52,398 nt of DNA from Promethearchaeota archaeon (GCA_019057865.1 JAHLWP010000032.1:1-52398); one strand, 5' to 3'; positions 1-9,251 are shown, counted from the first letter of the stretch. The notes: generated by a model not told the origin, from the letters alone. Program-made: numbers and translations.

Positions 1-2
1 AA

Positions 3-533
3 ATTGCTGAAGCTCTTAGAGGAAGGCAACTTACTCAGGAGACCAAAGAAAAAATGGCTGAAGCTCATAGAGGAAGGAGACATACTCAGGAGACTAAAGA
101 AAAAATTTCCGAAGCTCATAGAAGAAGACGACATACTAAAGAAGCTAAAGAATTAAAGGAAGAACAAAAAAAAGAGGAAGCAAATAATCCAGATAAAGAA
201 CCTAATGAGGATTTCCAAAATAAAAATGTAGGAAGTGAATATAAAGACTATAATGGCATTGAACAAGGAATAAATAATACTAATAAAGATTATGAAGGGA
301 TTGACCAATCTTCTGAAATTAATGATAAGGATTTTAGAGGAATTGATGATTCTTCTACTGATAAGAGTAAAGATTATGCTGGAATAGATGAACAATCAGA
401 TAACAAAGCTACTGGTGAATCTTCAACCAAAGAGAGTAAGGATTATAGTGGAATAGACGAGAAGACAGAAGAGAGAGGGAAAGATTATGAAAAAATTGCT
501 GAAAGTCATGGTAATGAAGGAGAAGGTTGGTGA
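3..533 (+). CDS. NUMOD3-repeat protein with acidic KDYxGID repeats, 5' end outside window
   Basis: The reading frame is already open at base 3, so the true start lies upstream; the ATG at 54 is inside the first repeat array. Three tandem 17-residue units are visible, of the type AEAHRGRRHTQETKEKI. They match NUMOD3, a DNA-binding module attached to GIY-YIG and other homing endonucleases. A very different acidic tail follows, with six spaced copies of KD(Y/F)xGI(D/E) separated by Ser/Asn/Glu-rich spacers. If a catalytic domain exists it is in the missing N-terminal part. The first half should bind DNA; the role of the tail is unknown. The frame ends in TGA at 531-533, and the HerA-like ATPase gene starts 106 bases further on. 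Confidence 0.7.
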   Translation: MAEALRGRQLTQETKEKMAEAHRGRRHTQETKEKISEAHRRRRHTKEAKELKEEQKKEEANNPDKEPNEDFQNKNVGSEYKDYNGIEQGINNTNKDYEGIDQSSEINDKDFRGIDDSSTDKSKDYAGIDEQSDNKATGESSTKESKDYSGIDEKTEERGKDYEKIAESHGNEGEGW

Positions 534-639
534 TTGCTATTTTAAATTATTTATATAAAATCTTTGAATTTTTATAAAAAGATTTAGAATAAGTTATATC
601 ATCTTTTTAAAAGAATTACTTTCAAAGTGAACAATAAGA

Positions 640-2586
640 ATGGAATATAGAATCTCATTTTGGCAGACTCGAATAACTATCACCCAAGCTCCAGAGTCAT
701 TTAAGCCTAAAGTGTTACCTGAAAATTCTTTGCCAAGTTATCAACAAAGTGAAGAGTTTCGAACCTTTTTATACGATCCATTTGGAGGAAATCCTCCTGC
801 TACTTATGGTCTTGAATTATGCGCAAATGAGAATGTTGAAGTTATTTTCTTTACTAAGGCGGAGTCTGTTTCTGAAGGAATCGAATTAGGCTCCGCGTGG
901 CTTTCTAATTTAAAGCATAAATTCGTAGGATTAGATGGAAATGTTGCTGTCAAACCGATATATACTAAAGATCTAATAGAACAGCATGATAGGAACCTGT
1001 TAGAGATTATTCTTCCTGTTGGATTTCTTACCAGCAAAATAAATGTAATAGAAAGATTTATGAAAGCATTTTATTATTTGAAAGATCACTTTGTTCAGTT
1101 GTTCATTTTATGGCAAGAAGAACCACGCATAAGTGAATCTCAAGAAAGATTGAATAGTTACAATTTAAAATTTTTCTTAAATTATGAATTAAACAATTCA
1201 GATATTAAGGAGCATTCAAACCTTAAAGGGATTTTGAAATTTTTATCAATGGATATTGAAACAAATAAAGGGAAACGAGCCTCTTTAGAAAAATCCTCTG
1301 ATATTTCCTTACAGGATATTTTAGAAGGAAAAGTTTTCAATAACAACAAGGATTTTCTTAAACAAGTTGTTCAGGATGAGGTTAATTTTGATTTCCCAGA
1401 GAATTTACCGCTGCCAAGATTACCTATTCTGGAAAATGAGAATGTGAGATATATTGACATCAATAGTAAGTTTAAAAAAAGAGCGATAAGTGTAGGAAAG
1501 CACATAAAAGATGGAGTTATCACTAATCATACAACATATGTACCAATCAACAAACTTCCTCAAGATTTAGCCATCTTTGGTAAATCGGGAAGTGGTAAAA
1601 CTTATTTTTTGGCAAAATTCATTAGCGAACTCAGTAACAAGGCTAAAAAGGTAGGGTTTTTAATTCTAAACGTTGCGAAAGCTTCTCAAGAAATCTTTTA
1701 CAAAGATTTTTTAAAAATTAAGTACTCTGATGATGATTTCCATATACCTTACTTTATTGAAGGTGAGCCAGAGTCTTTAAATAAATGTTTACAGGAGACT
1801 GCCACATATACTTGCGCATCTTTAGGGCTAAAAAATGTGTTTGAGAAGATAATTTATCGTACCAAAATAGGCTTCATGAATTTGAAAGGAAAATTACCAC
1901 AGAATTTTATGGATTTGTTAAAAGGTGTAGAAAGGTACATTATAAATAATCCTTATGGCCCAGAAGAGCAAGCTAATTTACTACAGGTATTTAGAAATCG
2001 CATGAATGTTTTTGATGAAAGGAAGATTCAAAAGGTTGTAAAATTAATAGAAGATTTGCCAGATTGGGTAATAAGTTGGTTGAATGGAAGAAATATTTTC
2101 CTTGATTTGTCCATGTGTAATAAATTCATTAAAATGTTAATTGTAAATGCCATATTCCAACTTGTAAGAACGTTAACCAAAGATAGTGAAGCTGAAGAAC
2201 TAAAATATCTGATTGTTATTGATGAGGCTCACGCTATTTTAGAAAAGCCAATTACTACAAACAGCGATGATGCTGATTTTATCATGAAAGAACAAATGGC
2301 AAAAATATTCTCTGAATTGTTGAAGGAATATCGGAGCCGAGGGGTTGGATTTGTAATTGCGGATCAATCTCCCGCTCGCTTGTTTGATGATGTGGTATCT
2401 CAACCCAGCATAAAGGTTATTTTTAGTGAAGATTATCCGAATAATTTGCTTTTTTCAGAGGATCCTAATGAACGCCAAGTATTAACTCAACTACCTAATA
2501 GACTTGCTTTAGTGATAAATGGTGCCACTGGAGAAAAATATCTAATTAAAACATTAAAGTACAGTTTAAACAATTTTAATGATTAA
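640..2586 (+). CDS. HerA/VirB4-like P-loop ATPase
   Basis: A 648-residue DUF87/HerA-type ATPase. Walker A is GKSGSGKT (residues 314-321) and Walker B is LIVIDEAH with D528/E529. Downstream is a stretch with YRSRGVGFVIADQSP, the usual sensor region of HerA and VirB4 enzymes. The first 300 residues have no clear nuclease motif and resemble the all-purpose N-terminal region of archaeal plasmid/virus HerA-VirB4 proteins. No membrane segment is evident, so the enzyme is probably cytosolic. Family members are hexameric motors that move DNA or protein. There is no good Shine-Dalgarno before the ATG. The stop faces the end of the convergent TPR gene 26 bases away. The partner and substrate cannot be told from sequence. 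Confidence 0.8.
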   Translation: MEYRISFWQTRITITQAPESFKPKVLPENSLPSYQQSEEFRTFLYDPFGGNPPATYGLELCANENVEVIFFTKAESVSEGIELGSAWLSNLKHKFVGLDGNVAVKPIYTKDLIEQHDRNLLEIILPVGFLTSKINVIERFMKAFYYLKDHFVQLFILWQEEPRISESQERLNSYNLKFFLNYELNNSDIKEHSNLKGILKFLSMDIETNKGKRASLEKSSDISLQDILEGKVFNNNKDFLKQVVQDEVNFDFPENLPLPRLPILENENVRYIDINSKFKKRAISVGKHIKDGVITNHTTYVPINKLPQDLAIFGKSGSGKTYFLAKFISELSNKAKKVGFLILNVAKASQEIFYKDFLKIKYSDDDFHIPYFIEGEPESLNKCLQETATYTCASLGLKNVFEKIIYRTKIGFMNLKGKLPQNFMDLLKGVERYIINNPYGPEEQANLLQVFRNRMNVFDERKIQKVVKLIEDLPDWVISWLNGRNIFLDLSMCNKFIKMLIVNAIFQLVRTLTKDSEAEELKYLIVIDEAHAILEKPITTNSDDADFIMKEQMAKIFSELLKEYRSRGVGFVIADQSPARLFDDVVSQPSIKVIFSEDYPNNLLFSEDPNERQVLTQLPNRLALVINGATGEKYLIKTLKYSLNNFND

Positions 2587-2612
2587 AGTTTTCTTGAGAA
2601 TTAACAAAACTT

Positions 2613-5402
2613 TTAAGTAGAATTTATTATTTGACTTCTCTTAATATCCTTTTTAGCTTCTTTAATTAGCATGTTAGCTTTCCTAACCCATCTTTCATTT
2701 TTTCTTTCTTCAGCAATTAACTTCCCCTTATTAAGAAAATCCAAGGCTAGATCTGGTTTTTTCATCTTTAAATAACAATTACCCATCTTAATATATGATT
2801 CATGTATGAAATAATCTTTAGGATTGATTTTGATTGCCATTTCAAATTGTTTTATTCCCTCTTTATAATCACCAGATAATAATAGTATTTCCCCATATGA
2901 ATCATAATAATTACCGGATTTAGGATCTAGCTGAATTGCTTTTTGGATAGCCTTAATAGCCAAATCTTTTTTATAATCCCCTATTAAGGAATAAGCGATG
3001 CTATTAAGATATCTTGAATCAAATTTGACATTTTGTGAAATCAAATCATCAATATAATCAAATAATTTATCATATTCATTTGTCATTTTAAAATATTCCA
3101 TTTTTAAATCTTTATAAAAAGGATAGTCTTTCTCATTATCAAGAAAAGATTTCATTTCTGTAATATAATCTTCTATATTCAAGTTGGCTAAGAGATAAAA
3201 TTTTCTGCTTTTTAGCATTAAAAATTTAAGTGAATATGAAAAACTAGTTTGGGCTTCTTCATTAAGAGAAAAGTAATATGTTTCAATTTTCTCAAAAGAT
3301 TTGGGACGATATGAATCATAAAAACCACATTCTTCAATAAATGAATTCCAAGGAAATGATTGAGGTTTAGGCAACCTGTTCAATGCTTCATTTGTTATAA
3401 GTAAAGCTTTATCATATTTGCTATCATTAGTTAATATTTCAATTGTATAATTGAAAATTTCAATAGAACTTTTACTTTTTACAAAATTTATTAGTTCATC
3501 ATCCTTTTGTAAGAAATTTAATAATTCAATTTTAATCTGAGCTAATTCAATACTTTCTGGTTTTAATTCAAGAGTTTTATTAATTTGTATCAAAGCTTCT
3601 TCATATTTCATTATTTTTTTTAAAAATAGACTGAAATACCTATATACTAATACTTTTTCTGGAAATTTCTTTAAAAGTTTATTGTATTCAGTTATTATTT
3701 CATTTTCATTTTTGATTTCTTTAAAAATCTCTTGAATCTTAATAATATAAAGTAATTCATTATTGGGTTGACCCATAATTGCTTCATCAATAGTTTGAAG
3801 TGATTCATCATATCTTTTTAAATTCATTAAAATTAAGCTCTTCTCTACTAGATTAATGATATTTGGATTTATTTTTATCATTTCCTCAATAACAATTAAC
3901 GCATCACCAAAGTTTTGCGTTGATTTTAAAATTAAAAATTTAGAATATTTTAATTTAATTTCTTCTGGATTTAAATTTATTGCTTTATTGATAAAATTAA
4001 GAGCTTGTTCATTTTTCTTTAATAAATTGGATAACCAGGCTTTTAAATAGAAGTATCTAAAATCTTCTTCTGAAATAATCTTCAAATTCTTATATTTATC
4101 AAGCAAATCCAATGCTTTATCATATTGCTTAAATACGAAAATATATGCATCAACTAAAATATAAACTAATTCAGGTCTTTTAATACTTGGAATCAATTCT
4201 TTAATTATAGACTGGAGTTGGGTAAAATTTTTTGGATTTTTAATAGTTTCAACTAAATTTTGCACCTCTTTTGAATATTCATCATTTGTTTGGATAAGTT
4301 CTCTTAATAATTCCTTATTTAATATTGAAAACCATGGTTTCTCAATGAAAACATCTGGATATTCCTCATATATTGTTAATTGGTGTTTTTGATATGAACT
4401 TCTTCTTGTAAGTGCGCTTAAAGAAGATTGAAGTTCTTCAAATATGGAAAAATATTGTTTATAATCTGTTAACCCGAATCTAGCTCGACTTGTAATTGTT
4501 TCCTTGAATTTTCTAATATAATTTCTTACTAATATGTTTATATCATCTTTTAGCAATATATCAAATAATTGATAATCGCTAATAAGCAGATCAACAACTT
4601 CATTAATTAATTCTCTTATACTAATCTCTACATTTTTAAGATTTTTAAGATAATTAATATTTCTTAACTTTTTTTTTATTACAGTTTCGAAAATAACTCC
4701 ATAATGACTATTTGCTTTAAAGTATAAATCTTTTTTTTCTCTTTGAATTGTAATTTTATAAAAATTAAGGTTGAAAATATCTTCTTCTATAACTAATTGT
4801 AAAAACATTTTCAAGTCAGTTAAAGTTAAATTTTCTTCAGAAGATTTATTTATTTCTTTAATAAAGGCTTCTGCTGAAATATCATATAATAAGTAAAATT
4901 TAGGATGGTTCAAAGCCAAAAATAATATTGATTTGTTTATTTTTTCTTCAGAAAAAATATTAATTTTGTCAATTGTAATTTCATTAGCCAATTCTAAGAA
5001 TTCTACTTTAACTTCATCATCTATGATATTAAATCGATTGAAAAAGTTAGTAATGTCTTTTACGTATTTTTTTATCCTATTTTGTTCAATTTTATTAACA
5101 CTTTCAAAATCTAACTGATATTTTTTTAATCTTCTTAATAGCTCATTCTCCCCATTAGGAGTAATCTTATATATTTTATTCTTACCTGCTGGCTCAACTT
5201 CAATAAAATTCATTCTCCTTAGTTCTTTAGCCCATTTATGGAAAGTATTTTTATTCATCCTATCAGTAATATCATTTTCAGGATGATTTATGAATAGATC
5301 ACGCTCTAATGGGCCAATAGCCCCTAAAGCATAAAGAATAATATCATCATAATTTTTTATTTGAGAAGGTATTTCATCTGGGATTACATTTCTTAAGCTC
5401 AT
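2613..5402 (-). CDS. Winged-helix plus tetratricopeptide-repeat protein
   Basis: About 929 residues from the preferred ATG at 5402. An in-frame ATG at 5468 would add 22 residues, but a TATA-like stretch at 5425-5435 lies about 26 bases ahead of 5402 and fits a leaderless start there. Residues about 5-80 look like a winged helix (NTFHKWAKELRRMNFIEVE as recognition helix and wing). A long helical middle follows. The C-terminal half carries many TPR units, the last two clearest (AIQLDPKSGNYYDSYGEILL and the next unit with AIKINPKDYFIHESY). There are no membrane segments. Large proteins of this plan are common in Lokiarchaeia, as I recall; their function is unknown. A regulatory or scaffold role is inference. 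Confidence 0.75.
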   Translation of the reverse strand: MSLRNVIPDEIPSQIKNYDDIILYALGAIGPLERDLFINHPENDITDRMNKNTFHKWAKELRRMNFIEVEPAGKNKIYKITPNGENELLRRLKKYQLDFESVNKIEQNRIKKYVKDITNFFNRFNIIDDEVKVEFLELANEITIDKINIFSEEKINKSILFLALNHPKFYLLYDISAEAFIKEINKSSEENLTLTDLKMFLQLVIEEDIFNLNFYKITIQREKKDLYFKANSHYGVIFETVIKKKLRNINYLKNLKNVEISIRELINEVVDLLISDYQLFDILLKDDINILVRNYIRKFKETITSRARFGLTDYKQYFSIFEELQSSLSALTRRSSYQKHQLTIYEEYPDVFIEKPWFSILNKELLRELIQTNDEYSKEVQNLVETIKNPKNFTQLQSIIKELIPSIKRPELVYILVDAYIFVFKQYDKALDLLDKYKNLKIISEEDFRYFYLKAWLSNLLKKNEQALNFINKAINLNPEEIKLKYSKFLILKSTQNFGDALIVIEEMIKINPNIINLVEKSLILMNLKRYDESLQTIDEAIMGQPNNELLYIIKIQEIFKEIKNENEIITEYNKLLKKFPEKVLVYRYFSLFLKKIMKYEEALIQINKTLELKPESIELAQIKIELLNFLQKDDELINFVKSKSSIEIFNYTIEILTNDSKYDKALLITNEALNRLPKPQSFPWNSFIEECGFYDSYRPKSFEKIETYYFSLNEEAQTSFSYSLKFLMLKSRKFYLLANLNIEDYITEMKSFLDNEKDYPFYKDLKMEYFKMTNEYDKLFDYIDDLISQNVKFDSRYLNSIAYSLIGDYKKDLAIKAIQKAIQLDPKSGNYYDSYGEILLLSGDYKEGIKQFEMAIKINPKDYFIHESYIKMGNCYLKMKKPDLALDFLNKGKLIAEERKNERWVRKANMLIKEAKKDIKRSQIINST

Positions 5403-5568
5403 ATAAATAAAAAGGATGACATCTGATTTAAAATTTATTATGCTAGTACTTGTCCTAGTATTTAACATTATATACTAGTATTTATTATGTGTACTAAGGC
5501 ATAGGACATATATATTATAGTTTCTTATTTATAATTAACTGAAAAAATTAAAACTAAAATGTTAAAAA

Positions 5569-6138
5569 ATGTGTCTAGAAATCTGTTTTAAAAAATACCC
5601 AAATCTGAGAGAATATCCTGTTTATATTGATGGAAGTAATATAGCTTATTCTCGCTATAATAAACTTAAAAAGCCGCTCTTATCAGATATATTATTAGTA
5701 TGTACCTATTTAATAAATACTTTAGAATTCAAAAAAGAGAATGTTCATTGTATATGCGATCCAACACTTAAATATTATATAGATAAGCCTATAGAATATG
5801 AAGCTTTAATAATAGAAGGATTTATCATTGAAGCACCAAAAGTAGCAGATGAATTTATACTTAGTTTTGCGTTAAAACATGACTTTTGTTTTATTATTTC
5901 CAACGATAGATTTAGAAATTATATTGGACAATTGCCAAGTAAGCATTGGTTAGAGGACCGGCGGATTTCCTTTATGATAATTAACAATGAGATTTGTTTA
6001 AGTCCAAATATAAACTATGAAAAGTTACTTTCACAAAAATTTTTTCAATTAAAAGGGTTGCAATCATCCCCAGAGATAACTACAATAGATATATTAAATA
6101 GAATAGAAAAATCAGAAGGAGAGTTAAATTTATTTTAA
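5569..6138 (+). CDS. NYN/Zc3h12a-like (Regnase-type) ribonuclease
   Basis: 189 residues. The domain layout follows the PIN-like NYN fold of Zc3h12a/Regnase endoribonucleases: VYIDGSNIAYSR near the N terminus (first acidic metal ligand in DGSN), a central acidic VADEFILSFAL, then FIISNDRFRNYIGQLPSK (the SND-(R)-(Y/F)R motif with the third acidic ligand), and finally RRISFMIINNEICLSPN, which matches the C-terminal W...R.ISFxxxxxxxxxP block. Prediction: metal-dependent single-stranded RNA endonuclease. Its stop is 28 bases before the TTG of the nuclease-HerA gene, so the two are probably one transcription unit. No CCCH zinc finger is present, unlike animal Regnase. Confidence 0.75.
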   Translation: MCLEICFKKYPNLREYPVYIDGSNIAYSRYNKLKKPLLSDILLVCTYLINTLEFKKENVHCICDPTLKYYIDKPIEYEALIIEGFIIEAPKVADEFILSFALKHDFCFIISNDRFRNYIGQLPSKHWLEDRRISFMIINNEICLSPNINYEKLLSQKFFQLKGLQSSPEITTIDILNRIEKSEGELNLF

Positions 6139-6148
6139 ATTACAAAAA

Positions 6149-6156
6149 GGAGGTGA
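6149..6156 (+). promoter_or_regulatory. Strong Shine-Dalgarno deciding the TTG start at 6167
   Basis: GGAGGTGA is an almost full complement of the 16S rRNA 3' tail. It sits 10 bases before TTG at 6167 and is far stronger than most sites in this window. It supports the non-AUG start and suggests efficient, separately controlled translation of the RecB-HerA protein downstream of the NYN gene. Confidence 0.8.
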
Positions 6157-6166
6157 GAAAAAAAAG

Positions 6167-8482
6167 TTGGCTAAAGAAATACCCGAAAACCATTCGTCGG
6201 TAAGCGATATGTTAAATCGAGGATATGGGAAAAAAAAATATTCCCTAATTAGTACACAACGAGGGAGAATCTTGCATTATATCAGTAAACGTTTCAAAAT
6301 GGAAGTTTTAAAAACAGGAGCGAATATCCGAGTAAATCATACTATTCTAAGTCAACGAGCGCGTGAAGTATATAATAAAATCTTGGCTGAAGTGCGAAAT
6401 AATGATAAATTAAGGGTATACTATAAGGATGTAAATACACTGCTTAAGGTGTTATATCGTAAGATTGTTGACGCCGCTAAAAATTATGCAAAAGAGCATA
6501 ATTGGTCTGTGGTTCCTATAGAGCTGGAAAGCCAATTGTTCGGAGGAATTGTGTCCTTCGAGCAAGAAGAAATTGGTATAATAGAAGGTGCAACAATTAG
6601 CGCTCGCATTGATGAGATGGTTTTAACTGATGATGAGTGTTTAATTGTAAGAGATTTTAAATCTTATCCTTTAGATGGAGAAGATCCAAGTGATCCTGAT
6701 TCAACTTATCATCGAGACTTTATTCAAGTATTATTATATGGTATCATCCTTGAGGAGAACACAGGATTACGGTGTAAAAAAGTAGTATTGATTTATTTTC
6801 CAAACAAGGTACTTGAATACGACTTCTCTGGTGAGTTTAAGGCTAAAGCTTTATCTTTTGTAAGGGAACATGGCATAGAAGCACTTCAATTTCAAGTGAT
6901 CTCTAATGAAGAAAAAACACCGGAAGAAGATGTTTCAGTGGAAGAATCAGGTAAAACTCAATTAATTAAAAAACCAGAAGAATCTAAGCTTAAAAAAGAT
7001 ACAACTGCTTTTACAAGAGATCCAGATAGTTTTGGTTGGGTAAATACTGACAAGAGTAAACCCTTAGAGTTAATAAATAACAAGGAGAATAAACTTGAAG
7101 GTTATCTTTGGGCTGATAAGGCGGAGTTAGTTAAAGATGGCGATCTTGTTGCAGTTGAACGAAAAGATGGATTGCGTATTATTTGCATAGTAGAACATAT
7201 TAAGTGTTTTGAAGAAAATGCTGCTATCGTACTTAAGAGCCTTAATGAAAGTGTTTATATCATTAAGCTAAATCCGATTATTGAGCTCCATCCAGAAGGT
7301 CCCCGATGTCTTCGACCACAAACAATCTTACAGGGTAAAATTACACGTCTTAAAGAATGGGAATTCTATGAATTCAAAAAAATCCCTCAGAATGGCATTC
7401 CTTTTGGCTGGATTCATGATATTGACCAAGAATATAGATATCACTTTGACCTACTACTTTATTATCAAGGTATCTTTATTGGTGGTACACAAGGTACTGG
7501 AAAAACATCAGCTATTCGGTTTATGACACTTTCAACCGCGCCCCAATCAAATAGTCCTGCGATAATCATTTTTGATGCTGAAGATGAGTTTTCCAATCTA
7601 CCCAATATTCCCTCAACAGAAGAATCAATGAAATTAATGTCTAAATGGGGCATCGAACCCGTAGATACTAAATGCATTGAGATTATCCATTTAACTAATA
7701 AATTTGACTGGTGCTTAACTCTAAGGAAGATTGATCCAAAACATTTACTTTTATTCCTTCATGAACTTCCTAATGCTTCAACCACATTATTGAAACGCAT
7801 CATACAAGATATTATATATGACAATCCAGAAAGAGAGTTTACGTTTCAGGAACTTCATAGCGAGATCCTTCAATCCGTAACACAGATTAAAAATGCAAGT
7901 ATCAGAGATGCTATTACAAGATCCCTTCTATCAATTACACTTGATATGTTCGATAAAAAAGGTACAGAAACGATTAACATTGAGCAGATGCTAGTTCCAG
8001 GTAAAATTACAGTTATAAATTGTTTTCAATTAGATGATGATCAACAGCGTGTAGTGGCACTTTACTTGCTAGCGATGTTCCATAAGTATAAGATGAAACA
8101 CGACTCTAAAATAGACACTTCTGATATGGGTGTATTATTTGTATTAGATGAAGTGACGAGGATAATGCCTAAACTTCTTGCTAGCAGTGATTATCAAAAG
8201 CGCATATTGCATTTTCTTAGTGAAATACAACACCGTGGCCGTAAAAGACGATATGGAGTAATTTATGCTACACAACATCCGAAGGACATCCAGAAAGAGC
8301 TTGTTGATCTATGTAACACTAAAATCTTCTTCCTTATCGAAGGAAGTGGATGTGCATACCTTAAAGACTATCTTAACACTGATCAGCGGGAACAATTAAA
8401 ACGACTTCCAGTAGGACATGCCTATATCCTAAGTAAGGGAAAACATGAGCCGCAAATTATTAGGTTCCCATATCTAACTTAA
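6167..8482 (+). CDS. RecB/Cas4-like PD-(D/E)XK nuclease fused to HerA-type ATPase
   Basis: 771 residues with a TTG start. The N-terminal part (about 60-220) carries the RecB/Cas4 nuclease signature: ARIDEM with D149, RDFKS with D163-x-K165, and QVLLYGIIL with Q187 and Y191 (the QxxxY motif). Cas4 iron-sulfur cysteines are not apparent. The region from about 290 has the HAS-barrel-like segment that precedes HerA motors. The motor follows with Walker A GGTQGTGKT (439-447), FDAEDEF, Walker B FVLDEVTR with D661/E662, and the HerA-type QHRGRKRRYGVIYATQHP stretch. HerA normally works with the separate nuclease NurA in end resection; here a different nuclease is built in. It is probably co-transcribed with the NYN ribonuclease. 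A DNA repair or anti-mobile-element role is inference. Confidence 0.82.
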   Translation: MAKEIPENHSSVSDMLNRGYGKKKYSLISTQRGRILHYISKRFKMEVLKTGANIRVNHTILSQRAREVYNKILAEVRNNDKLRVYYKDVNTLLKVLYRKIVDAAKNYAKEHNWSVVPIELESQLFGGIVSFEQEEIGIIEGATISARIDEMVLTDDECLIVRDFKSYPLDGEDPSDPDSTYHRDFIQVLLYGIILEENTGLRCKKVVLIYFPNKVLEYDFSGEFKAKALSFVREHGIEALQFQVISNEEKTPEEDVSVEESGKTQLIKKPEESKLKKDTTAFTRDPDSFGWVNTDKSKPLELINNKENKLEGYLWADKAELVKDGDLVAVERKDGLRIICIVEHIKCFEENAAIVLKSLNESVYIIKLNPIIELHPEGPRCLRPQTILQGKITRLKEWEFYEFKKIPQNGIPFGWIHDIDQEYRYHFDLLLYYQGIFIGGTQGTGKTSAIRFMTLSTAPQSNSPAIIIFDAEDEFSNLPNIPSTEESMKLMSKWGIEPVDTKCIEIIHLTNKFDWCLTLRKIDPKHLLLFLHELPNASTTLLKRIIQDIIYDNPEREFTFQELHSEILQSVTQIKNASIRDAITRSLLSITLDMFDKKGTETINIEQMLVPGKITVINCFQLDDDQQRVVALYLLAMFHKYKMKHDSKIDTSDMGVLFVLDEVTRIMPKLLASSDYQKRILHFLSEIQHRGRKRRYGVIYATQHPKDIQKELVDLCNTKIFFLIEGSGCAYLKDYLNTDQREQLKRLPVGHAYILSKGKHEPQIIRFPYLT

Positions 8483-8500
8483 TTTTTTTTATTTTTTTAT
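8480..8500 (+). terminator. T-run terminator after the RecB-HerA gene
   Basis: Directly after the stop codon there is a run of eight to nine T, an A and a second run of T. Oligo-T stretches on the coding strand are the usual archaeal intrinsic stop signal; no hairpin is needed. It suggests the 58-residue gene at 8524 has its own promoter or depends on read-through. Confidence 0.45.
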
Positions 8501-8523
8501 TATAATGAACGGGGTTGGTATAA

Positions 8524-8700
8524 ATGGAAGAAAAATACACCAATAACGTAATTAGAACAAAAATCTTAGAACTTGAAGATAAATTAATGGATTTAATCGA
8601 AATTTCTAGTAAAAATGAAAATATTCCTATCCCTGTTTTTGAATTTGAAATGAATGCAATCCTAAAAGAAATTGAATATTTGGAAACTTTGATTAATTAA
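8524..8700 (+). CDS. Small acidic helical protein, 58 residues
   Basis: An ATG frame of 58 codons ending in TAA at 8698-8700. The product starts MEEKYTNNVIRTKILE and is rich in Glu, Ile and Leu with heptad-like spacing, predicting two short helices (about 5-27 and 38-57) around a turn with PIPVFEF. It would suit a small antitoxin-like or adaptor protein, but no family is recognised. It has no cysteines and no membrane segment. A GGGGTTGGT stretch precedes the ATG by a few bases and could be a weak ribosome site. It follows the RecB-HerA gene by 41 bases on the same strand. Confidence 0.5.
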   Translation: MEEKYTNNVIRTKILELEDKLMDLIEISSKNENIPIPVFEFEMNAILKEIEYLETLIN

Positions 8701-8806
8701 AGTTCTTTTCCTTCAAAACAATAAATTTTATGGATATTAATTTCGTTTAATTATTGATAAAACTTATAATACATAGACTCTCTTTATTTATTAGTGCAAA
8801 TTCAAA

Positions 8807-9211
8807 ATGATTCATAATATTATTATATACCATCAAAATGGTCTTGCAATGATCACAAGGCAATATAGAGATAAATTCAGTTCCGTACTATCAGGATTAT
8901 TAACAACACTTATGGACTCTAGTGTTGAATATAATACTGAAAAAAAAATAGAGAAAAAAGTAATAGAACTGGATTTATTTAATTTAAGCTTAATTAAGAG
9001 AAAAAACGTAATTCTAATAGCATCTACTGATAAAGAAGATGATTTAAAACAAGTTAATGAACTATTAAATATCATATTAAAGCAATTTGTTAAAAATTAT
9101 AGCGAAATAATAGAAAATTGGACTGGAGATACTCGAACTTTTAAAGAGTTTGAAACTATTATTGATAGACAATTAAAAAAAGGAAAGATTCGCTTTAAAA
9201 CTAAAAAGTAA
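8807..9211 (+). CDS. Longin-like (profilin-fold) small protein
   Basis: 134 residues. The pattern is a beta-hairpin start (IIIYHQNGLAMITRQY), a long helix (SSVLSGLLTTLMDSS), two more strands (KKVIELDLFNLSLIKRKNVI, ILIAST) and a C-terminal amphipathic helix with ELLNIILKQFVKNYSEII. This order matches longin/zeta-adaptin-like domains, which are abundant in Asgard archaea where they accompany small GTPases and vesicle-type proteins. It ends with a basic tail. No GTPase lies nearby. The fold assignment is from pattern only; the function is not known. Confidence 0.5.
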   Translation: MIHNIIIYHQNGLAMITRQYRDKFSSVLSGLLTTLMDSSVEYNTEKKIEKKVIELDLFNLSLIKRKNVILIASTDKEDDLKQVNELLNIILKQFVKNYSEIIENWTGDTRTFKEFETIIDRQLKKGKIRFKTKK

Positions 9212-9251
9212 TAGATGTACTGGTTAATATTAATTTTTTGAGGGAATATAA

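Noticed and set aside
6167..8482. CRISPR-Cas locus suggested by the Cas4-like domain
   Set aside because: There is no repeat-spacer array and no other cas gene in the window, and the nuclease is fused to HerA and lacks visible Fe-S cysteines.
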